Shown in pieces: positions 42,451-50,873 of a DNA stretch of 64,000 nt. The DNA lies in the NCBI GenBank assembly GCA_031553075.1, contig JAVBLX010000003.1, forward strand, positions 1 through 64,000, in the 5' to 3' direction. Made by a program: the position numbers and the translations under genes. This DNA comes from DIGJ01 sp031553075 (GTDB lineage: Bacteria > Bacillota > Clostridia > Lachnospirales > Lachnospiraceae). The number at the start of each line of letters is the position of its first letter. Within the stretch, counting starts at the first letter, position 1. The notes under the pieces were generated by a model. It ran no database searches. It was not told where the DNA came from and worked only from the letters and a program-made list of their open reading frames with translations.

Positions 42451-42613
42451 ATGTATCCATCTTTTTCATGCCCTCTTTAATGCCTGCAAAGTATGCTCTG
42501 TTTATTTCTGTGCATAAAGCTTCGGCATAATCCCAAACTTTGTCAACTTTTTCTTTGTTCTTGTCGGTTAAAAAAATGGTTGCAAAAATTTCCGAGTTTA
42601 TTGGATATTCCAT
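42449..42613 (-). CDS. Small prophage-end protein
   Basis: 54 residues from ATG 42613 (GGGAGG upstream). Sequence features: EIFATIFLTDKNKEKVDKVWDYAEALCTEINRAYFAGI, a helical protein. No family recognised. It lies between the attachment site and the lysis genes, where lysogenic-conversion genes are common. Confidence 0.55.
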   Translation of the reverse strand: MEYPINSEIFATIFLTDKNKEKVDKVWDYAEALCTEINRAYFAGIKEGMKKMDT

Positions 42614-42798
42614 GTATAGTCCTCCCATTATCTTTAGTATTATATACTTCCCTTGCAAAATTATGTTTCCGCTTTTATGCAATCATAGGCGCAACCCTCC
42701 CTTCTAAAAATACCTTATATAATATAAGACGAGATTTTTGGTAAAATACAGCACAAAAAAACGCAAAAAGCGTCCGACTTATGGGACACCACTGCGTT

Positions 42799-42972
42799 TT
42801 ACTTGTATTCCGATTCAAATAAATCATTTATTTTTATTTCCAGTCCCTTGGCTATTGCTTCCAGCGTGTCTAACCTTGGCATAACGCTACCTTTGCAGAT
42901 ATTGCCAACCGTAGAGCGGGGCACTCCTGTAAGGTAGGATACTTGTCTTACGGACAAATTCTTTTCTGTCAT
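42799..42972 (-). CDS. Small XRE-family DNA-binding protein
   Basis: 57 residues, almost only a helix-turn-helix: LSVRQVSYLTGVPRSTVGNI...MPRLDTLEAIAKGLEIKINDLF. The start is ATG 42972; no strong ribosome site is visible. It may repress the neighbouring cargo genes. It reads minus, like the whole left part of the prophage. Confidence 0.7.
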   Translation of the reverse strand: MTEKNLSVRQVSYLTGVPRSTVGNICKGSVMPRLDTLEAIAKGLEIKINDLFESEYK

Positions 42973-43043
42973 TATTTCTTTTCATGGTGATAGGATTGAC
43001 TTATTTAAGATATTTATTCTTGAAGATTTCAGATTTTGAGACA

Positions 43044-43076
43044 AAAATGGGACCAGATGCATCATGCGCCTGGTCC
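43044..43076 (-). terminator. Terminator of tail-fibre-like cargo gene
   Basis: GGACCAG/CTGGTCC stem followed on the minus strand by CATTTTTG, 80 bases after the gene at 43154. Confidence 0.7.
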
Positions 43077-43131
43077 TTGATAATTTACTTTATTGCTTTT
43101 GTAATTCCCGGCACAATTGCCTTTGCCAATG
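43067..43131 (-). repeat. Decayed duplicate of the endolysin 3' end
   Basis: Minus strand encodes LAKAIVPGITKAIK-stop, nearly the same as the endolysin C-terminus MAKAIVLGITKAIR-stop at 43906-43955, and the similarity continues about 20 bases past the stop. The rest of the amidase is missing here. The two copies are direct repeats that flank the gene at 43154 and its promoter. Confidence 0.75.
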
Positions 43132-43153
43132 ATTATCATTTCTAAATATGATG

Positions 43154-43696
43154 TTATTTGATTCCATAAATGCGAACAGGGATCTGAACTGTATTATCAG
43201 TTGTTGTTCCATTTGAAGAAATTGTAGCTCCATTTGTAAATGTTAATGTTGTATTGTTTACAACTCTAACTTGCCTATTAACAAATGCTGGGGAATGATT
43301 AATCATTTGATAAAGACTATTCTTAGAGTCAAGAGGTATCATTGTAGTTGATTCAATGCCTGAACTATATGATATGCAAGAAATTAATGCCATTTTATAT
43401 TTTTCGAGTTCAGGTATGGTTAGCGTCTGTCCAGCAAACGATGTCCAGTTTGTATTTTTCCAAAGCTGATCCGTGCACCCTAACTTATTATTGGTTTCAT
43501 CAATTTTTGTGTCTATTTCATCAATCTTTTGATTCAGTACCGAACCTTGATATGCTGATAATGCCTTTCCATGATCTTCGTCGGTATTACCATCCAGATT
43601 ATCAACAATCTCAAGATTGCTTCCATTTCCTCCTTCGCTACCATTGTCCCCACAACATTCTACCATTTGTAAACAAAATGCTTTTCTTTCTGCCAT
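43154..43696 (-). CDS. Tail-fibre-like protein (cargo or second receptor-binding protein)
   Basis: 180 residues. Central motif KALSAYQGSVLNQKIDEI is typical for phage tail-fibre neck regions. The C-terminal half (YKMALISCISYSSGIESTTMIPLDS ... VQIPVRIYGIK) has the same layout as the silent tail-fibre tip at 45690-46001. The N-terminus is short and Cys/Gly-rich. It lies beyond the endolysin, separate from the tail operon, behind its own LexA-like promoter, and between two endolysin-end repeats, so it was probably added as a unit. AAGGAGG precedes the ATG. Confidence 0.65.
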   Translation of the reverse strand: MAERKAFCLQMVECCGDNGSEGGNGSNLEIVDNLDGNTDEDHGKALSAYQGSVLNQKIDEIDTKIDETNNKLGCTDQLWKNTNWTSFAGQTLTIPELEKYKMALISCISYSSGIESTTMIPLDSKNSLYQMINHSPAFVNRQVRVVNNTTLTFTNGATISSNGTTTDNTVQIPVRIYGIK

Positions 43697-43767
43697 AAAA
43701 TGACCTCCTTATTTATCTCTTTTTATTTTATCTGATAGTTCACGGCCATGATTACCTATCTAAAATT

Positions 43768-43820
43768 ACTATACCACAACCAGAACAAATGTTCAAGTAT
43801 TTTTCGAACATTTGTTCTGG
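43768..43820 (-). promoter_or_regulatory. SOS-type promoter with two LexA-like boxes
   Basis: Perfect 15-bp inverted repeat CCAGAACAAATGTTC/GAACATTTGTTCTGG (43780-43794, 43806-43820). Each arm contains GAAC-N4-GTTC, the core of the Gram-positive LexA box. On the minus strand TTGAAC (43791-43796) and TATAGT (43768-43773) are 17 bases apart, a good sigma-A promoter running into the two boxes and pointing at the gene at 43154. The same repeat could also fold as a terminator of the lysis operon. Confidence 0.65.
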
Positions 43821-43905
43821 TTTAATTTTAATCTAATAACTTTTTCAAAATCGTAACCCCAACACTGGCCGTACCCTGGTACCCATTCGCCTGACCTTTG
43901 CTAAT

Positions 43906-44460
43906 TTACCTTATTGCCTTTGTAATCCCCAGCACTATAGCCTTCGCCATTGCCTGGTAGTTGCCTTTTTGATATAGCCGGTAGTCGTCCATATCGTCTA
44001 CGAAGCAACATTCCACTAAAATAGCTGGAGCCTTTGTACGATTGAGGAAAGCTAAATCAGTTCTTACTTTCACGCCCCGATTAAAATATCCCAGTTTGCT
44101 TACCTCTTCACAGATTAACTTTGCCGCCTTGCCTTTTAAATCTACGTTATTGGTAAGTAACACTTCCACACCACCAATCTTTCCATCACCCTTGGGGTCT
44201 TTCCGACCAGAATTGAAATGAATGGAAATATCTAATACTCCCGGCTTAGCATTACACAGTGCAACGATCTTTGCTAAAACATCTTCTTTGCTTTTCCCGT
44301 TGTCACAGGTGCAGTCCCGGACCGTGTGACCGGCTGACTTTAATAACCTAATTACTTCCTTGGCTACCTTCCGAGCCTGGTTTGATTCATTCAGGAACCC
44401 TACGGCTCCGCAAGCTGTCTTGCCAGATGGATTATGACCTGCATGTACATTAAAATTCAT
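43906..44460 (-). CDS. Phage endolysin, N-acetylmuramoyl-L-alanine amidase
   Basis: 184 residues, Amidase_3 fold: zinc His in NVHAGHNPSG, Glu in NESNQARKV region, His in DISIHFNSG, and catalytic Glu in VECCFVDD. There is no signal peptide; release relies on the holin encoded just upstream (two-base gap). It cuts host peptidoglycan at the end of the lytic cycle. Its last 50 bases recur at 43067-43131. Confidence 0.9.
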   Translation of the reverse strand: MNFNVHAGHNPSGKTACGAVGFLNESNQARKVAKEVIRLLKSAGHTVRDCTCDNGKSKEDVLAKIVALCNAKPGVLDISIHFNSGRKDPKGDGKIGGVEVLLTNNVDLKGKAAKLICEEVSKLGYFNRGVKVRTDLAFLNRTKAPAILVECCFVDDMDDYRLYQKGNYQAMAKAIVLGITKAIR

Positions 44461-44461
44461 G

Positions 44462-44944
44462 TTATTCGTCCTCCTTTTCCTGTTTCTTTTTTAACATTTC
44501 GATGCAATCAGTGATAATCTGAGGATACTTCAATCCCATGAGTCCAGCATTTTCTACAATACTGATTAATTCATTGGCGATAAAGGCAATGATTACAGCG
44601 GTTCTTATGTAATCCATACCCAGGGTAATATCTAAGCGGTTTCCCACATACACAAACGCTAGTGCCGCACCCTTTTTGACTAGGCCTCTAAAGCAAGCCT
44701 TTGATTCGAGTGCCCCATTTTTTGTTTTACTTGAAGCTTTCCAAAAAATTGCAATGAGTATCCCCATAAGCATGTCGATACCCATAAGGCCAATTAATGT
44801 TTTCAAGTCCTCTCCCCAGCCTCCAAGTTCTTTAATAATCGTGCCCCCAATTACGCCCAAGATTGCAGAAAGGCTATATACCTTGTAATGGCTGGCGAGA
44901 TATGCGGTAATGTGTGCTTTGTAGACAAATAGTAGTTCTTTCAT
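44462..44944 (-). CDS. Phage holin (toxin secretion/phage lysis holin family)
   Basis: 160 residues with three to four hydrophobic segments; ILGVIGGTIIKELGGWGEDLKTLIGLMGIDMLMGI is the hallmark of the holin_4 family. Forms pores that let the endolysin reach the wall. Directly followed by the endolysin gene; AAAGGAAG precedes the ATG. Confidence 0.9.
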   Translation of the reverse strand: MKELLFVYKAHITAYLASHYKVYSLSAILGVIGGTIIKELGGWGEDLKTLIGLMGIDMLMGILIAIFWKASSKTKNGALESKACFRGLVKKGAALAFVYVGNRLDITLGMDYIRTAVIIAFIANELISIVENAGLMGLKYPQIITDCIEMLKKKQEKEDE

Positions 44945-45000
44945 AATGATTGCTTCCTTTCTCCATTAAGAAAGGACCTTGGATTATTCCAAAGCCCTAG

Positions 45001-45150
45001 TTATTTTGTTTTCGGATATTCAAACCCGGTAATTTCTTTGTACTCTTCCGGCGTAATCCATCGGTCTACCGCATTCAGGACCCTTTCAACATCCCAAAGA
45101 CCAAGGGTATAATAATTTTGTACTTTCTCATAATTTTTACTGTGTTCCAT
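45001..45150 (-). CDS. XkdX-family phage protein
   Basis: 49 residues: NYYTLGLWDVERVLNAVD...WITPEEYKEITGFEY, the full XkdX pattern. Small proteins of this family lie between tail-fibre and holin genes in Firmicutes phages. GGAGGG precedes ATG 45150. Role in the virion or assembly unknown. Confidence 0.85.
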   Translation of the reverse strand: MEHSKNYEKVQNYYTLGLWDVERVLNAVDRWITPEEYKEITGFEYPKTK

Positions 45151-45163
45151 GCTTATTCCCTCC

Positions 45164-45598
45164 TTATTCAATTCCGGTCATCATTGCAATGTAGTCTACC
45201 TCGGCGGCCAGGGTATTTACTTCTTGGGTATTTAAGTCCGTCCCTTGCAGTGCCATTGTTGCGGTACCGTTTGCTTCGGTTGCTTGTGTCAAAGCAGCCA
45301 GGGCATCCGCCAGCGCCTTAGTAATCCGCACTGAGTCTTTGTCTGCTTCCTGAACCAGACTTACTGTAATATCCTCACCAAACATATTCAATCCGGCGTA
45401 GCAAACAAAGCCAGCACGGATACCATAGACATCATCACTCGGCGTAAGTAATTCAATGGTCTGGAGCTTTTCTCTTTGCGTATAAAACGCTTGCAACTCC
45501 TCGGCGGTCATACCTTTATGAGTAATCTTTAATACATTACTTTCCAGTTCCACGCTTTCGGTTTCCAATACGATACCGTCTACATATCTTGTTTTCAT
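45164..45598 (-). CDS. Phage tail-region protein of unknown function
   Basis: 144 residues from ATG 45598 (AAAGGA nine bases upstream). Contains LETESVELESNVLKITHKGMTAEELQAFYTQ and a helical Ala/Thr-rich end. Similar-sized proteins sit between tail fibre and XkdX in related prophages. No domain recognised. Confidence 0.65.
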   Translation of the reverse strand: MKTRYVDGIVLETESVELESNVLKITHKGMTAEELQAFYTQREKLQTIELLTPSDDVYGIRAGFVCYAGLNMFGEDITVSLVQEADKDSVRITKALADALAALTQATEANGTATMALQGTDLNTQEVNTLAAEVDYIAMMTGIE

Positions 45599-45660
45599 AA
45601 ATTCAAATCCTTTCATTTAAAAAGACCCTCACGGGCCAGTCAATAAAGTTACGATATTTT

Positions 45661-45683
45661 GTTGCACCGGTGCAACTTTTTTT
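45661..45683 (+). terminator. Palindrome with T-tract at the edge of the invertible cassette
   Basis: GTTGCACCGGTGCAAC is a perfect 16-bp palindrome followed by T7 on the + strand. It lies just outside the left crossover repeat (45690). It could stop stray + strand transcription or, on the minus strand, form part of the tail-fibre 3' end; a second short hairpin followed by T5 on the minus strand lies at about 45624-45643. Confidence 0.6.
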
Positions 45684-45689
45684 CGTGAG

Positions 45690-45705
45690 CTAACCACGAA
45701 TTTAG
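45690..45705. repeat. Left crossover repeat of tail-fibre inversion
   Basis: CTAACCACGAATTTAG, the exact reverse complement of 46278-46293. Six of the nine bases just outside also match. On the + strand it is read as LTTNL, the same residues and phase as in the expressed tail fibre, so recombination here keeps the frame. Confidence 0.85.
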
Positions 45706-46001
45706 ACAACATCGGTGATTATGTATTGCTGACTGCGCACAGTGGGTCAACGCAATACGACGCTGCATTACAAGGTAATTTAAACAGTTTTAAATATATC
45801 GTGTTTGCACATTGCACCACTACCGATAATTATTGTTGGCAGTCATCCGTTACTGTCCCAGTCAAACTGTTTAAGAGATTAACCAGATTACAAACTGGAT
45901 ATGGCGCCTCAGATTACAGTGCTATATACATAAACGACACAACTGTTAAACTATACGGTATGTCCAATGCTGACAGATGCGCACTTTTTGGTGTTAAATA
46001 G
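45690..46001 (+). CDS. Silent alternative tail-fibre C-terminus (invertible cassette)
   Basis: Open frame on the + strand, opposite to all phage late genes. It reads ELTTNLDNIGDYVLLTAHSG... to ...KLYGMSNADRCALFGVK and has no ribosome site or credible start codon (only a TTG at 45726). The first residues (LTTNL) repeat those of the expressed fibre at its crossover point. Inverting 45690-46293 would join this tip in frame to the fibre stalk in place of the present one. The tip resembles the C-terminus of the gene at 43154. The two tips end back to back with four bases between their stop codons. Confidence 0.85.
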   Translation, partial: LTTNLDNIGDYVLLTAHSGSTQYDAALQGNLNSFKYIVFAHCTTTDNYCWQSSVTVPVKLFKRLTRLQTGYGASDYSAIYINDTTVKLYGMSNADRCALFGVK

Positions 46002-46005
46002 CTAG

Positions 46006-47013
46006 TTAGCCCTTTACTACGCGAAGCTCCAGTGCATGTCCCGCCAAAGCATCAAATTCGGTACCTTGTAAGTAGCAAAAGATTCCACCAGGAGCAAATT
46101 GAAAGTTTATCTGAACAGTATTAAAGTAGGGTAGATATACATACCAATCTGTGCCAATTGAAAATTTAAAGCGATATGCCAACAAAAAACAATTATCAAA
46201 GCTAAACCCTTGCGGATAATCTGCTATTCGCGTTGTTATTCCCTTTGTCGTGGGAAAATTTGTTTTTATTGTAATGCCTAAATTCGTGGTTAGGTCTTGA
46301 AATTTTGTTTCCACTCCTGCGGCATAGCTACCTGAATTGCTCTTGTTTAATTCCCATGAATCAGCGGCAAATTGACCTTTTATAGTTGTGTTTGTCCCTG
46401 GGATTATCTCAGACCCGCTTTGAACATTGTCTCTAATATAATCGTGTACAAAATTTGTAGTAGCGATTGCATCATCATTCGAAGACAGGTCTGGTGTGCT
46501 TGCCTGACAATCTATAAAAGTTGCATTCCTAGCTATTCCGTTCGTAATATGTTTTTGGGTGTCTTTTAAATGTGCTATTAAATCTGTAACTGCTTTTGCT
46601 AGTTTTGCAAAGGCGACACTTAATTTTTCTCCCTTTACTAAATCTGTTAGGGTAGTAGCAGCTGTATAAGTAACGGTGTTGTTGGATGCATCAGCGTTTG
46701 CTTCTACATCTCCTGTATCTCCCTTTGGACCTTTCATATTTCCGATATAGGTCCACTTCGCAACAGTCGCCGCCCCAGCTACATCACAGCGATATAAGTC
46801 ACCGGTGGATGTATTTAAATAATGGTCGCCCACCAAGGCACTTGTTACACCGCTCCCTGAAAAGGTTTTGGCTGTCGTAGATGTGCCGGTTACTCCCGTT
46901 CCGTCAAATTGCTGGCTTCCTCTTACTCCTTGCGTCCCGCTTGCCCCGGTGTCGCCCTTGATTCCGTTGTCACCTTTAGGACCTCTAAAGTTTCCTATTA
47001 ACGTTTTTGCCAT
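46006..47013 (-). CDS. Collagen-like tail fibre with switchable C-terminus
   Basis: 335 residues. Opens MAKTLIGNFRGPKGDNGIKG, collagen-type Gly-x-y repeats, a DHYLNTSTGDLYRCD beta element and further GPKGDTGD repeats, then a helical stalk (LVKGEKLSVAFAKLAKAVTDLIAHL) and the neck ATTNFVHDYI. At KFQDLTTNL (about residue 240) the crossover repeat lies in the coding sequence; the residues after it (GITIKTNFP ... HALELRVVKG) are the currently expressed receptor-binding tip. Starts two bases after the upstream fibre gene's stop. Likely decides host adsorption. Confidence 0.87.
   Translation of the reverse strand: MAKTLIGNFRGPKGDNGIKGDTGASGTQGVRGSQQFDGTGVTGTSTTAKTFSGSGVTSALVGDHYLNTSTGDLYRCDVAGAATVAKWTYIGNMKGPKGDTGDVEANADASNNTVTYTAATTLTDLVKGEKLSVAFAKLAKAVTDLIAHLKDTQKHITNGIARNATFIDCQASTPDLSSNDDAIATTNFVHDYIRDNVQSGSEIIPGTNTTIKGQFAADSWELNKSNSGSYAAGVETKFQDLTTNLGITIKTNFPTTKGITTRIADYPQGFSFDNCFLLAYRFKFSIGTDWYVYLPYFNTVQINFQFAPGGIFCYLQGTEFDALAGHALELRVVKG
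46278..46293. repeat. Right crossover repeat of tail-fibre inversion
   Basis: CTAAATTCGTGGTTAG inside the expressed tail-fibre gene, perfect inverted copy of 45690-45705. It codes for LTTNL on the minus strand. Confidence 0.85.
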
Positions 47014-47015
47014 TC

Positions 47016-48122
47016 TTACACCTCCGGCGTTATATAATATATGTTTCCGCTTGCATCTGTTTCAAAGGTAGGCGGTGCGCTTCCATCTGCATAATAAGCA
47101 TACAGATTGCCATCTGCATCGCCAGACAAAGTAAACATTCCAGAGATGGGGACCACTATCCCTCCATCTCCACGCTCACCTTTATCTCCCTTGTCACCTT
47201 TATCTCCTTTGTCGCCCTTATCGCCCTTACCTCCAATCTCCCCTTGCGGTCCAGGTGGTCCTATAAAGCTCCCATCTGCTATATCCTGCCTAATCGCCGC
47301 AACAACCGTTTTGGCTTCAACCTCGCTTGTTTTTGCGCTATTTTCGGACGCTTTAGAGTTATCTTCGGATGTTTTGGCATTTATTTCCGATAGCTTGGCG
47401 GCATCTTGGGAGGTTTTAGCGGCATTTTTATAAGCAAGAGCATTGTCAGCACTATTGCCTGCCTGCTCTTTATAATATTTAGCATTGTCTGTATCTTCTT
47501 CCGGCCGGCTCTTTAGTTTGGTACCACCAACTGCATATGATTTGGATAGTGCTGCCTGTTCTGCCGCCGCTCCGTACATGTCCACACTTAGCTGTGCATA
47601 TTCCTCCGCTTTAAGTACTTCAATGCGGATATTAGCCAAATAGTTAGTTTCAAGCATATCTTCCGTTATACTACCGTTTTTAATTTTGCAGGAAACTTTC
47701 CCATCTGACGCAATAAAAAAGCCGACCGTTTCAGAGTCGACAAATTCATACTGCGTTATTAATTTACTTATATCCACTTCCGTTTCTGTACCGTCTGTGT
47801 TGGTAAAGATAAGTTTGTTTTTATCCGTATCTATGTAGCCGGACACAGGTACTTTTTCCAAGGCGGTATCATAGGTCTGGATAGTGCCATCTTTCCGGGT
47901 AATGGTAATTATTCCGTTAGATAAATCCATCTGCCAGTCCGCAATCATGCTCATTGCATCTGCTAAATCCATTTTCTTTGTGTCCAGCTCTATTACACGG
48001 GAATCTACTCCATCCAGACCCACATTAATTCTTTGGAGCAATGTAGCTCCCAATGGGGTTTCTGTAGATGGGTTATTCTTCCAGACAAAAAAAGCAAATA
48101 GTTTATGCCATACGGATGCCAT
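47016..48122 (-). CDS. Collagen-repeat baseplate/tail-fibre protein
   Basis: 368 residues from ATG 48122. Its ATG overlaps the stop of the upstream S74-type gene. N-terminal part binds the baseplate presumably (KMDLADAMSMIADWQMDLSNGIITITRKDGTIQTYDTAL); a long Ala/Ser/Lys helical section (about 180-280) precedes a tight collagen run of GDK triplets (about 298-320) and a small C-terminal beta domain. Carrier or connector for the switchable fibre that follows. Confidence 0.75.
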   Translation of the reverse strand: MASVWHKLFAFFVWKNNPSTETPLGATLLQRINVGLDGVDSRVIELDTKKMDLADAMSMIADWQMDLSNGIITITRKDGTIQTYDTALEKVPVSGYIDTDKNKLIFTNTDGTETEVDISKLITQYEFVDSETVGFFIASDGKVSCKIKNGSITEDMLETNYLANIRIEVLKAEEYAQLSVDMYGAAAEQAALSKSYAVGGTKLKSRPEEDTDNAKYYKEQAGNSADNALAYKNAAKTSQDAAKLSEINAKTSEDNSKASENSAKTSEVEAKTVVAAIRQDIADGSFIGPPGPQGEIGGKGDKGDKGDKGDKGDKGERGDGGIVVPISGMFTLSGDADGNLYAYYADGSAPPTFETDASGNIYYITPEV

Positions 48123-50464
48123 CAAATCACCCCTTTCAATCTTAGTGCCTTTTTAAGTTCTGTCAGTTCACTTTTCAGCCCTGTGACTTCTTCTTTTAGT
48201 TCCGCATTCTCCCTATATAGTTCCTGTCCAAAAGCAATGTGAAGGGCGTGGAGGTTTTCGTAGTTAATTACATAATAAAAGTCCCCGCCAGTATATATCC
48301 AAGCATCTTGAGCAAAATCCGTATCGGCAGGATCCTTTTCTTCAATAATATTGTAGGCTCTCCAGTCTAAGCCATTGCTTTCAAACAACGTCATTAGTTC
48401 CTGGGCAATCAATCCCATGTAGGTCTTACCATCATCATTAATCGTGCCCATTTTAAATTTATAGGAGTATACCTCTAGGGCATTGTACAGCTTAACCACT
48501 GTGTCCCTGTCTAGAGTCCTTATATCCTTCTTAAGTCGCACATCCGAAGAAGACCGGGCAAAGTTAGCTAATACCCACTCTGTACTTGCCCCAAACAGGC
48601 CTGAGTTGGAAAAGCGAATATTGTTATTGCCATTATTGGTGAGAGAGATTTCGCCTGTGCTTGCTGGCACGTAGTACCTTACAGTAGAGGGGGTTACTGC
48701 GTAACTGCCGATGTTTCCCGTTGTAATAGGCGTGTATCCATTTATTTGAATAATCCCTGACAAATAGGGTCCTTCTATCGTACATGAGTCCCCAAATGAG
48801 TCCGTAACCTTAATGCCGCAATTCCTTGCCATTCCAATTACGGGTCCAATTTCTACGCTTCCGTTATTGCTCCCTGACTTAGTAAATACTATCTGGCCAT
48901 ATCTGTTTACACTTAGCGTAGTTTTAGTATCCTCTGATGCTAAGTAAAGGGTTGACCCTATTATTTCACTTCCATTAATTACAGACGCTTTAATCGTCCC
49001 ACTAAGTTGCAAATTTCCATTCTTATCTAAATCAAAATTTGTACACTCAACAACCAAACGGTTCCCGCCAATAAATACTTGTTCCGTTTCTATCGAGAGT
49101 TGATGAGACACGTCACCTTGGGTTACCTTAATAGCAACCTCTCCCGCCACCTGGCTGATCCGGCTTTCCAGGCCTACCTCGGTATCTTTAAACTCCGTTT
49201 TTAGTTCCTCAGCCGTTAAATCAATCTGGCTCTCCAACCCCTCTGCCGTGTCTTTAAGCTCTACCTTAAGACCTTCTACGCTTTTATCTATGCGCATCGT
49301 CTTAGCCTGTAATTGCATTATTTCCATGGCTTGACTTACACTGTTGTCCCGATATTCATTACCAGTGGCGGAAATTTCATCTCGCAATGAGGTACCACAG
49401 ATGTTTAGTGTCCGGTTAAAAATAAATGTTTCAACTATATCTTCCCCGGTGTGGAGCTGTATACTATCTCCAACCTCTAGATACGGTAAACCGACCATAA
49501 CGGTTTCGTGCGGGACATAAAATTTATTTTTAATCTTAAGAAAGATTTTATGTGCTATTGTCTGTAATTCAATAGCACTTTTTCCATACAACAAAAAATT
49601 ACCTTGGATAACATAAGGATTATCCCCATCCCCCTCAGTGTAACCAATGTCGCCCTCATCTTGTCTGACCTGAAGGGCTGTTATTGGCTGCACAAAATAT
49701 TCTTCTCTATAACTGCTTATGTAGCTGCCAGCTCCAAGAGATTCTAACGCTTCAGACGGAAATAATTCCTCACTTGGATAAAGCGTCTCCGATGGGTATA
49801 GTCCTATGCCGCTCAAGTCGGTATATTTAAATTTGTTTTCTCGGGTCATATGTCCAAAGCTTGCACTTACTTCACCAATTGCACAGCCCACTAATCGGGC
49901 AGGTAGATTTGGAGGCTCCAAAGTTTTGGACACAATCATATCATCATTGGTCAGCTCCTGATTAACAATCTCCATCCCTATATAGTCAAAGAAAGAGAAT
50001 CGGAACTCACGAAGCGTCTTTTCGCTATTACCGGCAAAAAAAGCATTGTACCAGCCGGACACATCCATATCCATTTTCTCCTTCGACATATCGTAGGCCA
50101 GGATATCTTTGTATCTCAAATCATTTGTTTTCTTTGCGCTCTTTACTTTATATGTTCCCAATGGCATTATGTATTTGTCGTCAACTATCTGTGTAACAAC
50201 GCAAATCCGCTCTTTAAGGTCATGTACCACATCAGCAATGCGAATTTCCATTGTGGCTGCCTCGCATCCGCCAAAGGTCAAATCATCTTCGCTGCATAAC
50301 CTTTCTGTCAATTTAAGACTGCTTCTATTGTCAACCTGGTCATCCCATATGGTTAAATCCAGTTCAGGAAAATAAAGCTTAATTCTCATGCTTGTGAGTT
50401 TGTCACATGCAGGAAAGTAGTTTGTCTTATATATTTTTTTCAGTTCTTCATCAATTGCTAACAT
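48122..50464 (-). CDS. Tail tip/baseplate protein with S74 intramolecular chaperone
   Basis: 780 residues. The N-terminal half (about 1-380) resembles prophage endopeptidase-tail/baseplate hub proteins. The middle has repeated coiled segments (GLESQIDLTAEELKTEFKDTEVGLESRIS). The C-terminus has the S74 autoprocessing chaperone: SSDVRLKKDIRTLD is the cut-site motif, followed by YMGLIAQEL and a final coiled coil (ELKEEVTGLKSELTELKKAL). The chaperone trimerises the spike and cuts itself off. Confidence 0.83.
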   Translation of the reverse strand: MLAIDEELKKIYKTNYFPACDKLTSMRIKLYFPELDLTIWDDQVDNRSSLKLTERLCSEDDLTFGGCEAATMEIRIADVVHDLKERICVVTQIVDDKYIMPLGTYKVKSAKKTNDLRYKDILAYDMSKEKMDMDVSGWYNAFFAGNSEKTLREFRFSFFDYIGMEIVNQELTNDDMIVSKTLEPPNLPARLVGCAIGEVSASFGHMTRENKFKYTDLSGIGLYPSETLYPSEELFPSEALESLGAGSYISSYREEYFVQPITALQVRQDEGDIGYTEGDGDNPYVIQGNFLLYGKSAIELQTIAHKIFLKIKNKFYVPHETVMVGLPYLEVGDSIQLHTGEDIVETFIFNRTLNICGTSLRDEISATGNEYRDNSVSQAMEIMQLQAKTMRIDKSVEGLKVELKDTAEGLESQIDLTAEELKTEFKDTEVGLESRISQVAGEVAIKVTQGDVSHQLSIETEQVFIGGNRLVVECTNFDLDKNGNLQLSGTIKASVINGSEIIGSTLYLASEDTKTTLSVNRYGQIVFTKSGSNNGSVEIGPVIGMARNCGIKVTDSFGDSCTIEGPYLSGIIQINGYTPITTGNIGSYAVTPSTVRYYVPASTGEISLTNNGNNNIRFSNSGLFGASTEWVLANFARSSSDVRLKKDIRTLDRDTVVKLYNALEVYSYKFKMGTINDDGKTYMGLIAQELMTLFESNGLDWRAYNIIEEKDPADTDFAQDAWIYTGGDFYYVINYENLHALHIAFGQELYRENAELKEEVTGLKSELTELKKALRLKGVI

Positions 50465-50478
50465 GTTATCCCTCCTCG

Positions 50479-50865
50479 CTAATATTCAATTAATTCCATG
50501 GTTATAGAATTATAATAAATTGTTTTACTGTCGTTAGCCCTAATTGGAAAATTTACAGGAGGGATATAGAACTTGCCTTCTTTGTAGTTATTTATCTTAT
50601 CATTCCAGTATTCCAAAACTGTCACTGTGTCACCCGGAAGAAACTCCTGAAACACTATTTTTTCTTCCAGCGTCATAGGCTTAAGGATAAATGTAATTGA
50701 ACTTTTTTTGTGCTCTAAAATATTTCTATGAGTCTCTCCAGTGGGGTCCGTATAGGAGTTCAGATCAGTTTCCTGGTCCGGTGTGCTATTATAATCAATG
50801 ATAAAGCCCTTGGGGAGCTCTCCTTTGCCTTTTATCTTTATTAAATAACCTTTATATAAAGTCAT
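50479..50865 (-). CDS. DUF6711-like phage tail protein
   Basis: 128 residues, MTLYKGYLIKIKGKGELPKGFI ... FIPPVNFPIRANDSKTIYYNSITMELIEY-like layout of a small beta-rich tail protein placed between the tape measure and the tail-tip gene, where distal tail adaptors lie. A match to DUF6711 is recalled rather than tested. Confidence 0.65.
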   Translation of the reverse strand: MTLYKGYLIKIKGKGELPKGFIIDYNSTPDQETDLNSYTDPTGETHRNILEHKKSSITFILKPMTLEEKIVFQEFLPGDTVTVLEYWNDKINNYKEGKFYIPPVNFPIRANDSKTIYYNSITMELIEY

Positions 50866-50873
50866 GCTCCCTC

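Noticed and set aside
47155..47240. Short regular repeats that resemble a CRISPR array or minisatellite
   Set aside because: They are the codons of the collagen-like GDK triplets of the fibre gene, without spacers.
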